Below the pieces are notes generated by a model that was given only the letters and a program-made list of their open reading frames with translations, did no database searches and was not told where the DNA came from. The position numbers and the translations under genes were made by a program. From an uncultured Clostridia bacterium (GTDB lineage Bacteria > Bacillota > Clostridia > Oscillospirales > Acutalibacteraceae): a stretch of 33,601 nucleotides of DNA. The stretch is from assembly GCA_945874765.1 (NCBI GenBank), contig CAMCHQ010000019.1:1-33601 (forward strand), in the 5' to 3' direction. Shown here piece by piece: positions 5,867 to 14,413 of the stretch (the first letter of the stretch is position 1; every line of letters starts with the position of its first letter).

Positions 5867-6745
5867 TGGCTGTAACAAAAATTTGGGCAATCAAAGACAG
5901 TCTGTCTCGTGTTGTTGATTATGCCGCCAATCCCGACAAAACAATTTACTCCGATTTGAAAAATGCAATTCATTATGCCGAGAACGGAGAAAAAACAATC
6001 AGTGAAGAAGCGTGCTTTGTCACAGGTATAAATTGCAATACCGATACAGCCTATGAAGAAATGAAAAATGTTCAAGTTCATTTTGGTAAAACATCCGGCA
6101 ATGTTCCCTACCACGCATATCAAAGTTTTAAGACAGGCGAAGTGACACCCGAACAATGCCATAGGCTTGGTGTTGAACTTGCAAAGCAAATGTGGAACAC
6201 AGATTATCAAGTGCTTGTAGCAACGCATTTTAATACAGGCACTTATCACAATCATTTTGTAATCAACTCTGTAAATATGTGGAACGGTAAAAAATTAAAT
6301 TGCAACAAGAAAGCGTATTACAAGTTCAGAGATTTATCCGATTCACTTTGTGAGCGTGAGCATTTAACTGTAATTGCAAATCCGCAAAACAAAATTTCAA
6401 GAACTTTGTATTATGCAGAGAAAAACGGTGAACCTACAAAATACAATTTAATGCGAGAGGCAATAGATAAGGCATTAAGTATCAGTTGTTCACCAAAAGA
6501 ATTTACCTATGTTCTCAAAAAAACAAGGCTATATTGTTAATCTCAATCCTGATTTGAAATATGCAACAATTCGTTTTGTTAATGATACTCGAAATACACG
6601 ACTTTATCGGTTGGGCGAGAAGTATGATAAAGAGCATATTTTTCAAAGACTGAAAGAAAATGACTTTTGGAAAACTGCTCCCGAATTTAACACATTCCAA
6701 AAATCAATAAAACCGAAATATATTGTTTCAAAGAAAGTTAGGTTC
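5866..6745 (+). pseudogene. MobA/VirD2-type relaxase, frameshifted and truncated
   Basis: The first frame (224 residues) carries the relaxase signature HFNTGTYHNHFVINSVN near residues 121-137 and the N-terminal VVDYAANPDKT typical of clostridial element relaxases. The frame breaks at a run of seven A (6517-6523). The other frame continues QGYIVNLNPDLKYATIRF and RLYRLGEKYDKEHI, so a 1-base indel split the gene. Similarity ends near 6740, where unrelated RhuM sequence begins; normal relaxases of this family continue for another 150-250 residues. The nicking domain could still be made as a short protein but transfer is unlikely. Confidence 0.8.
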
Positions 6746-6750
6746 AACGG

Positions 6751-7149
6751 TTGCTTGCGGTGCATGAATAAACAGCTGCTGAAGTTATTTATAACAGAGT
6801 CGATAACGAAAAACCTTTTGTCGGTATGACTAATTTTAAGGGTAATTATGTAACTTGTGATGATGTTAAAATTGCAAAAAATTATTTATCTGAAATCGAA
6901 TTTCAAAGGCTCAATTTGCTTGTGTCACAATTCTTGGATTATGCTGAATTTCAGGCATTAGAGCAAAGAAGTATGACTATGCAGGATTGGTCAAATGAAT
7001 TGGATAATCAAATCATTGCTAATCATCGAAGATTGCTTGAAGGCAAAGGCACGGTGTCGCATAAACAAGCTATTGAAAAAGCAGAAAAAGAATTTGAAGT
7101 TTATCGTGAAAGAGAAATGAAAACACTTGAAGCCTTATTTAATAGTTGA
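6751..7149 (+). pseudogene. RhuM-family protein, C-terminal fragment
   Basis: Reads LAVHE-stop-TAAEVIYNRVDNEKPF and continues open from ATG 6826 as TNFKGNYVTCDDVKIAKNYL, FLDYAEFQALEQRSMTM and GTVSHKQAIEKAEKEFEVY. These blocks match the conserved C-terminal half of RhuM (virulence-associated) proteins, which have an N-terminal DNA-binding part that is missing here. A TAA at 6769-6771 interrupts the match. RhuM genes travel on genomic islands and defence-type cassettes, so this is cargo debris of the collapsed element. The role of RhuM is not firmly known. Confidence 0.65.
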
Positions 7150-7396
7150 AAGATTAAATACAAGATATACTTTTGAGGTCGGAGAAAGTGCCGGCGGCAA
7201 TGCAATAAGACTCAGCCATTTCTTTTTGAAATTTGATAAGCAAATTAAAAAAGATGAAGAAGTTTTACAAAAAATGATAGCTAGAAAAGAGGATATAGAA
7301 AATCATAAAACCAAACCGGAATATGCGCAGAAAATTCAAACTTTAAAAAATGAATTGGCAGAAATTGAAAGCAAATTGAATTTATACAGTGCATAA
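7127..7396 (+). pseudogene. C-terminal fragment of a conjugative-element helicase/methylase
   Basis: Only the last 85 residues or so survive: TRYTFEVGESAGGNAIRLSHFF, FDKQIKKDEEVL and a coiled-coil tail QTLKNELAEIESKL. This matches the end of the very large SNF2-helicase/N6-methylase proteins carried by Tn1549-like conjugative elements in gut Firmicutes. The start overlaps the end of the RhuM fragment, so it marks a deletion junction rather than a real 5' end. A good terminator follows at 7403. Family assignment is from memory of this conserved tail. Confidence 0.55.
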
Positions 7397-7402
7397 AAGA
7401 GC

Positions 7403-7436
7403 AAAAGGAGTGAACCGAATTGATTCACTCCTTTTT
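7403..7436 (+). terminator. Intrinsic terminator at the end of the element debris
   Basis: AAAAGGAGTGAA (7403-7414), loop, TTCACTCCTTTTT (7424-7436). It marks the end of the mobile debris. The following 200 bases are AT-rich with many GAAAAAT repeats and no gene. Confidence 0.8.
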
Positions 7437-7636
7437 GTTAAACGCTTTTTTGTTAAATTGCAGCAAAGCATATATGATTTGAATTTGTGAAAATGTGTGG
7501 TGTTTTGATTGTGACAATTTTGCGAAAAATATCAAAAATCGGTGAAAAATTGCAGAAAATCGGTTAAAAAATTGAAAATTGAGGGAAATTGTTGGCAAAA
7601 ACGTGAAAAAAATTCACAAAAATAGGACAAAAACTA

Positions 7637-7665
7637 TTGAAATTCACTTACTTTTGTGATAAAAT
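7637..7665 (+). promoter_or_regulatory. Sigma-A-type promoter of spo0A
   Basis: TTGAAA (7637-7642), 17-base spacer, TAAAAT (7660-7665), about 32 bases ahead of the ATG at 7698. TTTTGCGAAAAAT near 7520 resembles a weak 0A box but is not close enough to call. Confidence 0.65.
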
Positions 7666-7697
7666 GTGGAAGAAATAACAAAAAGGAGTTTTTAATT

Positions 7698-8474
7698 ATG
7701 GAAAAGAAATTAAAAGTGCTCATTGCGGATAATTCAAACCATTTTGCCACAGAGTGTCAAAAAGAATTGGAAACGCAGGGCTATGAGGTTTCGGTGACGG
7801 ATAATGACGGTGCTAAGGTGCTCGATGCTGTTAAAAAGCAGAAATTTGACGTTGTTTTGATGGACGTTTTTATGGTAAATCAAGACGCTGCGGATGTGCT
7901 TGAATATTACCAAACTCATTGTGTTGAGAAGCCGATAATTGCTGTTTTGTCATCAATAGGCAGTGAAGAGCTTGAAAAGCAAATAATGTCTGCGGGCGCT
8001 GATTATTTCTTTATTAAGCCGATTTCGTCTAACCAAATTGCCAAAAGGATAACACGTCTTACAGCTTGGAGAAATGAGCATAAGTCGGAAAATCTAAACG
8101 GGAAGAGAATGTTTGATATGGATATGGACGTTGTGATTTCTGATATTATGAGGCAAATCGGTGTGCCTGCGCATATCAAGGGCTATCATTATTTAAGAAC
8201 TGCTATCAGATATTGCCTTGACGACAGTGAAATGCTCTCGTCTGTCACAAAAATTCTTTATCCGAGCGTTGCGAAAAAATACAAAACAACCGCTTCAAGA
8301 GTTGAAAGAGCAATTCGTCACGCAATAGAGGTTGCGTGGGATAGGGGAGATGTTGACGTTTTGTCCTCATATTTCGGCTATACAATTCAGTCCGAGAGAG
8401 GCAAGCCGACTAATTCCGAATTTATAGCAATGATTACAGATAAAATCAACCTTTCAATGAGAAATTCAATGTGA
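7698..8474 (+). CDS. spo0A: Spo0A-family sporulation master regulator
   Basis: 258 residues from ATG 7698, with AAGGAG upstream. The N-terminal receiver has the first acidic residue in LIADNS (Asp11), the phosphoacceptor region VVLMDVF (Asp56) and the lysine in FFIKPI (Lys107). The C-terminal effector is strongly Spo0A-like: [12 protein letters not shown] and [33 protein letters not shown], the recognition helix. The usual ADDN acidic pair is ADNS here, and the MPxxDG turn after the phosphorylated Asp is replaced by MVNQDA. The spoIVB gene normally found upstream of spo0A is absent, with element debris in its place. The protein would control entry into sporulation, but its phosphorylation chemistry may differ. 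Confidence 0.9.
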   Translation: MEKKLKVLIADNSNHFATECQKELETQGYEVSVTDNDGAKVLDAVKKQKFDVVLMDVFMVNQDAADVLEYYQTHCVEKPIIAVLSSIGSEELEKQIMSAGADYFFIKPISSNQIAKRITRLTAWRNEHKSENLNGKRMFDMDMDVVISDIMRQIGVPAHIKGYHYLRTAIRYCLDDSEMLSSVTKILYPSVAKKYKTTASRVERAIRHAIEVAWDRGDVDVLSSYFGYTIQSERGKPTNSEFIAMITDKINLSMRNSM

Positions 8475-8637
8475 AATTGTGTGAAAAATTAATGAGCGCC
8501 ATAATTAAATCGCTTGTTTAATAGACGGACGTACATAATTTGTTTATTACTCGTTTATAAAATGTTCAAAAATATACAAATCATTACTTTTAGTAAAGTC
8601 GCTATTTGTTCAAGTTTACAAAATTAACGCAAAGTAT

Positions 8638-8666
8638 TTGACAAATGAGAATTTTAGTATTACCAT
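8638..8666 (+). promoter_or_regulatory. Promoter of the T-box leader
   Basis: Perfect TTGACA (8638-8643), 17-base spacer, TACCAT (8661-8666). The transcript would begin near 8673, just before the T-box stem I. The stretch from the spo0A stop at 8475 to here has no gene. Confidence 0.75.
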
Positions 8667-8672
8667 TAAGAC

Positions 8673-8998
8673 ATAAATTAAACAGTCAAATGCGATGAAC
8701 AGGAAATGACTTTGCGTACACCGTTTACAGAAAGCTGTCGGTTGTGCAAGACAGCAGCAAGGAACGTTTTGCCCTCACCTGCAAGCAGTTTCAGTGAAAG
8801 AAAACGAGTAATTGAAATCGGTTCTCACCGTTATATGAGTCGCTGTTAGTATCAATTGATATTTGACGGTGGTTGAGCGGTCGGCTTTTTGTCGGCAAGC
8901 AAAGTGGTAACACGAAAGCAAAAGAAAAAATTAGAGTTTATGCCTTCGCCTTTGCGGAAAATCGGAAACGGTTTTCGCTTGGCGGAGGTTTATTTTTT
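8673..8998 (+). ncRNA. T-box leader, probable leucine specifier
   Basis: Stem I hallmarks are in order: GCGATGAACAGGAAATGA (from 8693), the distal loop pair ACAGAAAGCTGTC...GGTTGTGCAAGACAGC (about 8727-8755) and the specifier region GCCCTCACCTGCAAGCAG (from 8771). By alignment with known leaders, the codon before ACC is CTC (8774-8776), leucine. The T-box sequence AAAGTGGTAACACG is at 8901-8914; its TGGT would pair with an ACCA tRNA end, matching the discriminator A of tRNA-Leu. A terminator follows (about 8943-8998; arms GGAAAATC/GGTTTTCG and GCC/GGC, then six T). Uncharged tRNA would favour antitermination and expression of cstA. Confidence 0.85.
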
Positions 8999-9045
8999 GC
9001 TCATAGTTTTGACTGCAAATTATAATTTAGAAAGAAGAGGTATTT

Positions 9046-10758
9046 ATGAACACGCTTGTAATTGTTTTAATTGCTGTTGTTGTTCTCGGTTTAGGCTATG
9101 TCCTGTACGGCAGACATATTGCTAAAAAATGGGGTATTGACCCTAAAGCCGAAACTCCTGCCGTAAAGTACAATGACGGAAAAGACTATGTTCCGACTAA
9201 CGGCTGGACGGTATTTTCTCATCAGTTTTCATCTATCGCCGGTGCCGGCCCTGTAACAGGTGCTATTCAGGCTGCTGTATTCGGTTGGCTCCCTGTTTTG
9301 CTTTGGATACTTATCGGCGGCGTATTCTTCGGTGCCGTTACAGACTTCGGTGCTCTTTACGCTTCGGTTAAAAATCAAGGTAAATCAATGGGTATGCTTA
9401 TTGAAAAGTATATCGGTAAACTCGGCAGAAAGCTTTTCCTTATTTTCTGCTGGTTATTCTCACTTTTGATTATCGCAGTTTTTGCCGATATGGTTTCAGG
9501 AACATTTACCGCATTTGACGCAACTTCAGGTGCAAAACTTCCTGCCGCCGCAACAAACGGTTCTGCCGGTATGGTATCAATTATGTTTATGCTTTTTGCA
9601 GTTGTTTTCGGTCTTATCCAAAAGAAGTTTAACTTCTCAGGCTGGAAAGAATTTGTATTGGGCGTTGTATTTATCGTCATTTCGTTTGCAATAGGTATGA
9701 AAGTACCTATCATTCTCGGTAAAGACGGTTGGAGCTATATCGTATTTGCATATATCTTTGTTGCCGCTATTTTGCCTATTTGGCTTATGAAACAGCCTCG
9801 TGACTATATGACAACTATTATGTTTGCTTGTATGATTGCAGGTGCAGCTTTAGGTCTTATCATCGGTCATCCGACAATGAATTTACCTGTATATACAGGC
9901 TTTAAGAATGAACAGCTCGGCACAATGTTCCCGATTTTGTTCGTAACAGTTGCCTGCGGTGCTGTATCAGGATTCCATTCACTTGTATCTTCCGGTACAT
10001 CATCTAAAACAATCACCAACGAAAAGGATATGCTTAAAGTCGGTTACGGCGCAATGATTCTTGAAAGTGTTCTTGCTGTTCTTGCTCTTTGCGTTGCAGG
10101 CGCTGCCGCTAAAAACGGTGTTCCGGCCGAAGGTACTCCTTTCCAAATCTTCTCAAGAGGTGTTGCAGGCTTCTTCGAAAAGATGGGACTTTCAGTTCAT
10201 TTCTCAACCGTATTTATGACAATGTGCGTTTCTGCTCTTGCTCTTACAACTCTTGACGCAGTTGCACGTATCGGCAGAATGAGCTTCCAGGAATTGTTCA
10301 GCGTTGACGATATGGAACACGCAAGTCCTTTGAGAAAACTCTTGTGCAATACATATTTCTCAACAATCGTTACTCTTGCCTGCGGTTTCGTTCTTACCAA
10401 GATCGGTTATCAGACAATTTGGCCTCTCTTCGGTTCGGCAAACCAACTTTTAAGCGCACTTGTTCTTATCACACTTTGCGTATTCCTTAAAGTAACAGGC
10501 AGAAGCAACAAGATGCTTTTCCCACCTATGATTATTATGCTTTGCGTAACATTTACAGCTCTTATCCAGCGTGTAATAGGTCTTGTTAAATCACTTGCAG
10601 CAGGACAGGAAATTTTCGCAAGCGTAATTCAGCTTGTAGTTGCAGTTTTGCTTATTGTTCTTGCTCTTATCATTGTTGTTAATTCATTCAAGAGCTATGT
10701 CAGAAGCAAAAAGGGCAGTGAGGTTGAAGAAACCGAACAAGCTACTGTAAAGGAATAA
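9046..10758 (+). CDS. cstA: CstA-family carbon starvation/peptide transporter
   Basis: 570 residues with about 15 hydrophobic membrane spans. CstA hallmarks include KDYVPTNGWTVFSHQFSSIAG near residues 45-65, GPVTGAIQAAVFGWLPVLLW near 67-86, and GVFFGAVTDFGALYASV. Family members import small peptides or pyruvate into the cytoplasm under carbon or amino-acid limitation; which substrate applies here cannot be read from sequence. Start 9046 has AGAGGT upstream. The T-box in the leader ties expression to uncharged tRNA, most likely leucine, which favours a peptide-uptake role. A terminator follows 23 bases after the stop, so it is monocistronic. Confidence 0.92.
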   Translation: MNTLVIVLIAVVVLGLGYVLYGRHIAKKWGIDPKAETPAVKYNDGKDYVPTNGWTVFSHQFSSIAGAGPVTGAIQAAVFGWLPVLLWILIGGVFFGAVTDFGALYASVKNQGKSMGMLIEKYIGKLGRKLFLIFCWLFSLLIIAVFADMVSGTFTAFDATSGAKLPAAATNGSAGMVSIMFMLFAVVFGLIQKKFNFSGWKEFVLGVVFIVISFAIGMKVPIILGKDGWSYIVFAYIFVAAILPIWLMKQPRDYMTTIMFACMIAGAALGLIIGHPTMNLPVYTGFKNEQLGTMFPILFVTVACGAVSGFHSLVSSGTSSKTITNEKDMLKVGYGAMILESVLAVLALCVAGAAAKNGVPAEGTPFQIFSRGVAGFFEKMGLSVHFSTVFMTMCVSALALTTLDAVARIGRMSFQELFSVDDMEHASPLRKLLCNTYFSTIVTLACGFVLTKIGYQTIWPLFGSANQLLSALVLITLCVFLKVTGRSNKMLFPPMIIMLCVTFTALIQRVIGLVKSLAAGQEIFASVIQLVVAVLLIVLALIIVVNSFKSYVRSKKGSEVEETEQATVKE

Positions 10759-10780
10759 ATTTAATATCAATAAAATAGTG

Positions 10781-10811
10781 AAAGCAGGACGGATTTCCGC
10801 CCTGCTTTTTT
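10781..10811 (+). terminator. cstA terminator
   Basis: AAAGCAGGACGGA, short loop, TCCGCCCTGCTTT, then T-run. Strong GC-rich hairpin directly after cstA. Confidence 0.85.
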
Positions 10812-10861
10812 ATGTTATTTGCGCTACAAAATTTTATAGATATAAAAAATGAACACTGTAG

Positions 10862-10880
10862 GGGCGAACATTGTTCGCCC
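10862..10880. repeat. Short palindrome GGGCGAAC-ATT-GTTCGCCC
   Basis: A perfect 8-bp-arm hairpin in the convergent gap between cstA and the GH112 gene. It has no flanking T-run on the minus strand that would make it a convincing terminator. I recall this short element as scattered in intergenic regions of gut Clostridia, so a dispersed REP-like repeat is the best reading. Confidence 0.5.
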
Positions 10881-10912
10881 AATTTTAATGTTAAATTGCT
10901 TTGCAGTTTTAA

Positions 10913-13105
10913 TTAAATTTCATACCACTTGATTTCGTTCGATTCAAGATGTAAATCAAATGACGAACCGTCGCCGATATAAACTGTTGTATCCTGCGGC
11001 TCGTAGGTGTTGTTTACTACGCAATATTTGCCGTTTTTAACATAAGCGTGAACCTCAACATTGTAGTTTGTTGAATACCACTTGTGAAGCTCGCTTTCGG
11101 AATTTGAACTCCAAAGAACCGCTCTGTAAAGTACACGGCTGTTTTCAAAACTGTAAGGGAGACCGCTGATATAAACGCCTCTGCCCTTGCCGAATTCCTT
11201 AACTGCCATTTGCACCTCTTCTGCGTGACGAACTGCAAAAGGAAGCGGTGTGGCATTTTGAACAAGAACGGTTGTGCCGTCAAGCGCAACAATGTTTTTC
11301 TTGCCCTCGCCGAAGTCAACGTTGCCGCCGTTTGTATCTTCAAGAATAAAGTGGTCACGGTGTTCCTCTGTATTGTAGCGACGGGTGTTTAAAGTAAGTC
11401 CGTTTTCTCTTTCAACACCTAAAATATCGTCAAGCTGGAAGAACTTGCCCTGCCATTGATGAGCAGCAGGTTCACCGACACCGATAAAGCCGCCGCCGTT
11501 ATAAACAAATTTTTTAATCGCTGTGATGATTTCCTCGTCAATCCAATATTCACCGCCGCTTTGCGCTGTGTCTGCGTCGCCGACATTGATGATAACGTCG
11601 AAATTATCAAGGAAATTTTTGTCGTTTTTGATATCGTCAAAGCTGATGAATGAAACGTCAAACGGAGCACCGCTTAAAGCTTCGATAACGCCGAAATATG
11701 AGTAGTTTTGCCTGTAGTAAAGACCGTGGTGCACCATATGGTTAGACCAGGAACGCATTTTGCCCCAGCAGTTGAGAACGGCAACTTTCTTTACGCAATA
11801 CGGTGTGACGCCCTGAATGTTGTCATAAAGAGTTCTGAACTCGTCACAAACAGACTTGATATATTCAACAAAATCCGGGAATTTAAGAGCAAGTTTAAGA
11901 TATCCGCCGTAGCCGATACGCTGAATAGGACTTCTTAAAATAGCACGTCTTGCAGTTACCCAGTTGACCTTTGCCTCTTTGATAGGGTCGCCGCCTTCGC
12001 AGAAAACGTCAGGGAAGAAGTAAGGTAAAAATCTGCCCTCTGTGTACTTAACGTTTTTAATATCGCTGAAAAGACGGAGTGTTGCGCCGTTGCCTACACT
12101 GCCTACAACAGCGTCAAGACCGATTGAGGCAAACTCGTCCATAAACGGCTCCATTCCAATCCAATGGTCGCCCATAAACATCATAGCTTCCTTGCCGTAT
12201 TCGTGAACAATGTCAACCATTTCCTTGGCAAGTGCGGCAACTTCTCTTCTTTGGAAAGCCTGAAAATCCTTAAATTCTTTTGACGGAATCCTGTAGGTGT
12301 TGTTCATATATCCCTGGTCAATGATGAATTCGGGACGGAATTTGTAGCCGACTTCTTTTTCAAACTGCTCAAGAATATACGGGCTGACGGATGCGCTGTA
12401 GCCAAACCAATCAACAAATTTTTCCCTTGCAAGCTCGTCGAAAATCAATGTAAACTGATGGAAAAATGTTGTAAATCTTACAACGTCAACGTAATCGTGA
12501 GTGTCAAGGAATTTGCGAAGTCTTTCAAGTGAATGTGCTCTTGTTTTCGGCTGACGAACGTCAAATGTAATCTGCGGTTCAACATCCCAATTGTTTACTA
12601 CTGCGTTATACATATGTACCGGGTCCCACATAATGTAAGCTAAGAAGCTGACTGTGTATTCGTGGAAAGGAGTGCAGTTTTTAATTGTTACATTTCCGCT
12701 TTCTTCGTCATAATCCCAAGAAGCAACGTCTACAATCTCGCCTGTGGTTCTGTCAATAACTTCCCACCATCTTGTGATGTCGTCACGGTTGTTTACCTTT
12801 AACATATCGGGATAAAGATTATCCATAAGATGAATTGAAAGGGTGTCGCCTGTAGCGGTGTGAAATTTAGTCATAATATACATTTGCTGAATTTCATCGG
12901 GATTAGCCTTTGCCCAAGCGTTGTCCTTTCTTGTTGTGTAATATGTTGCGTAAACTTTAGCGCCCGTGTCACGAAGCTCCTGCGGAAATTCGGTTCCGTC
13001 ACAGTCACGTATTGCGTCTGCGCCCCATTCGTCCATAATTTCAAGGGTTTCTTTAACAACGTCCGTATCTGTAGGAATTGTTACTCTGCCTTTGCTTTTT
13101 GCCAT
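10913..13105 (-). CDS. GH112 1,3-beta-galactosyl-N-acetylhexosamine phosphorylase
   Basis: 730 residues, the usual length for GH112. Hallmarks are GADAIRDCDGTEFP near residues 28-41, VVRFTTFFHQFTLIFDE near 208-223, FIIDQGYMNNTYRIPS and MMFMGDHWIGMEPF, whose Asp313 coincides with the general acid reported for the bifidobacterial enzyme. GH112 enzymes phosphorolyse lacto-N-biose or galacto-N-biose to galactose-1-phosphate plus the N-acetylhexosamine, in the cytoplasm; a few act on galactosyl-rhamnose instead. There is no signal peptide. The gene starts 15 bases after the beta-helix gene with GGAGG, forming an operon. Substrate choice is inferred from family and context. Confidence 0.93.
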   Translation of the reverse strand: MAKSKGRVTIPTDTDVVKETLEIMDEWGADAIRDCDGTEFPQELRDTGAKVYATYYTTRKDNAWAKANPDEIQQMYIMTKFHTATGDTLSIHLMDNLYPDMLKVNNRDDITRWWEVIDRTTGEIVDVASWDYDEESGNVTIKNCTPFHEYTVSFLAYIMWDPVHMYNAVVNNWDVEPQITFDVRQPKTRAHSLERLRKFLDTHDYVDVVRFTTFFHQFTLIFDELAREKFVDWFGYSASVSPYILEQFEKEVGYKFRPEFIIDQGYMNNTYRIPSKEFKDFQAFQRREVAALAKEMVDIVHEYGKEAMMFMGDHWIGMEPFMDEFASIGLDAVVGSVGNGATLRLFSDIKNVKYTEGRFLPYFFPDVFCEGGDPIKEAKVNWVTARRAILRSPIQRIGYGGYLKLALKFPDFVEYIKSVCDEFRTLYDNIQGVTPYCVKKVAVLNCWGKMRSWSNHMVHHGLYYRQNYSYFGVIEALSGAPFDVSFISFDDIKNDKNFLDNFDVIINVGDADTAQSGGEYWIDEEIITAIKKFVYNGGGFIGVGEPAAHQWQGKFFQLDDILGVERENGLTLNTRRYNTEEHRDHFILEDTNGGNVDFGEGKKNIVALDGTTVLVQNATPLPFAVRHAEEVQMAVKEFGKGRGVYISGLPYSFENSRVLYRAVLWSSNSESELHKWYSTNYNVEVHAYVKNGKYCVVNNTYEPQDTTVYIGDGSSFDLHLESNEIKWYEI

Positions 13106-13120
13106 ATTTTACCTCCGAAT

Positions 13121-14413
13121 TTATTTTTCGATTTTGATTATTTTGTTATCCTTGAGCGTCATTTTGCCGTGCATTCTCTTTCTTACAAAAGGAACACCGT
13201 CTCTGACATAAAACGTATTGTTTTTAACTAAAGCGTCGGGATTGCTCGCCGGCGTCATTGTTCCGCTTAAATCATCGAAGCTTAGATTGTTTTCAAACGT
13301 GTTGTGCACCGCTTCCTGCAAGCAAAACATCATACAGCCGCCCTCGTTAAGACGTGAGTAGTTATATTCGTATTTTGTGCCGTCGCCCGAGTCTGCGTCA
13401 TAAGCCATACCGTCTTGATTAAGTTTTGTATCAACAACGTCATTGTATCTTAAAAGCGCATTTTTGCACTTCCACGGCCAAATCGCAGCGGCAACCTTGC
13501 CGGCACGTTTTTGTGGATATTTATAATATCTGTCATTCATCTCCGTAGCGCACGAATCGGCAACATTATGCTCAACCAAAGGCTCTAACGCATACATAGG
13601 AGTTATAGCGTCACCACCGGCAAATTTAACATAATTGTTTTTAAGCGTAATGTTTTCATTGCCGTATTTTTTGAATGTTTCCTCATTCAGCTCTTTAGTC
13701 GCAAAATCCTTGTGGCGATATGAATAACCGACTGCAATTCCCCAACGGCTGACATTTTTAACAAAGCAGTTTTCAACCGTTACGCCGTCATATCTTGCAA
13801 CGCCTGTTTTTCCCTCGTCGTCGGGCTTGAAGCAGGTCATATAAATACCGCCGTTGTTCATATGCTTGTTGTAAACATTGCCGTTTACATCGTGAATAAA
13901 GAGGTTATCAAATGTAATTGAATGAAGCGTACCTCTGTTTTTCGCAACTGCGGCAACACCTGTTCTGTCCGTTTTATCGGCGGCACAGTAACTTTCCATA
14001 TCTTTAAATTCTTCTTTGTTTGTTATCTCAATGTTTTTAATAAGAATATTCTCAACGTCATAAAGAAGAATTGATGACGAAACGTTGCCTTTATAAACGT
14101 GACCGCTGTAGTCAAGTTCGTTGCCGTAGTCCTGATACCATATACCTTTGCCGTTTGTGTTGATTTTTGGTAAATCGCCGTCATCACCGTAGGCTGAAAT
14201 TTCAATTTTGTCACCGTTTATGTCACCGCAATTTTTCAAATGTAAAAATTCGTTTTCAAAAACAGAACCGTTTAAAAGAAATACCTTATCGCCGGGCATA
14301 AGTTCAAGCTCATTGATTTTATTAAGGCTTTTGAACGCAGTGTTTTCGCTTAAACCGTCGTTATCGTCATTGCCGTTAATCGAACTTACGAAGTATATTG
14401 TTGATTTCTTCAT
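13121..14413 (-). CDS. Cytoplasmic right-handed beta-helix protein, possible GH136-like glycosidase
   Basis: 430 residues beginning with YFVSSINGNDDNDGLSENTAF, the usual N-terminal cap of pectate-lyase-like beta-helix glycosidases, followed by many Asn-rich rungs (VENILIKNIEITN, NALLRYNDVVD). NQDGMAYDADSGDGTKYEYN contains two Asp seven residues apart, the spacing reported for the catalytic pair of GH136 lacto-N-biosidases. There is no signal peptide, whereas characterised GH136 enzymes are secreted, so this one would act on imported oligosaccharide. Co-transcription with GH112 suggests that it releases lacto-N-biose or a related unit. Start 14413 has GGGAGG and overlaps the upstream small gene by 38 bases. 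GH136 membership is inference; other beta-helix families remain possible. Confidence 0.6.
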   Translation of the reverse strand: MKKSTIYFVSSINGNDDNDGLSENTAFKSLNKINELELMPGDKVFLLNGSVFENEFLHLKNCGDINGDKIEISAYGDDGDLPKINTNGKGIWYQDYGNELDYSGHVYKGNVSSSILLYDVENILIKNIEITNKEEFKDMESYCAADKTDRTGVAAVAKNRGTLHSITFDNLFIHDVNGNVYNKHMNNGGIYMTCFKPDDEGKTGVARYDGVTVENCFVKNVSRWGIAVGYSYRHKDFATKELNEETFKKYGNENITLKNNYVKFAGGDAITPMYALEPLVEHNVADSCATEMNDRYYKYPQKRAGKVAAAIWPWKCKNALLRYNDVVDTKLNQDGMAYDADSGDGTKYEYNYSRLNEGGCMMFCLQEAVHNTFENNLSFDDLSGTMTPASNPDALVKNNTFYVRDGVPFVRKRMHGKMTLKDNKIIKIEK

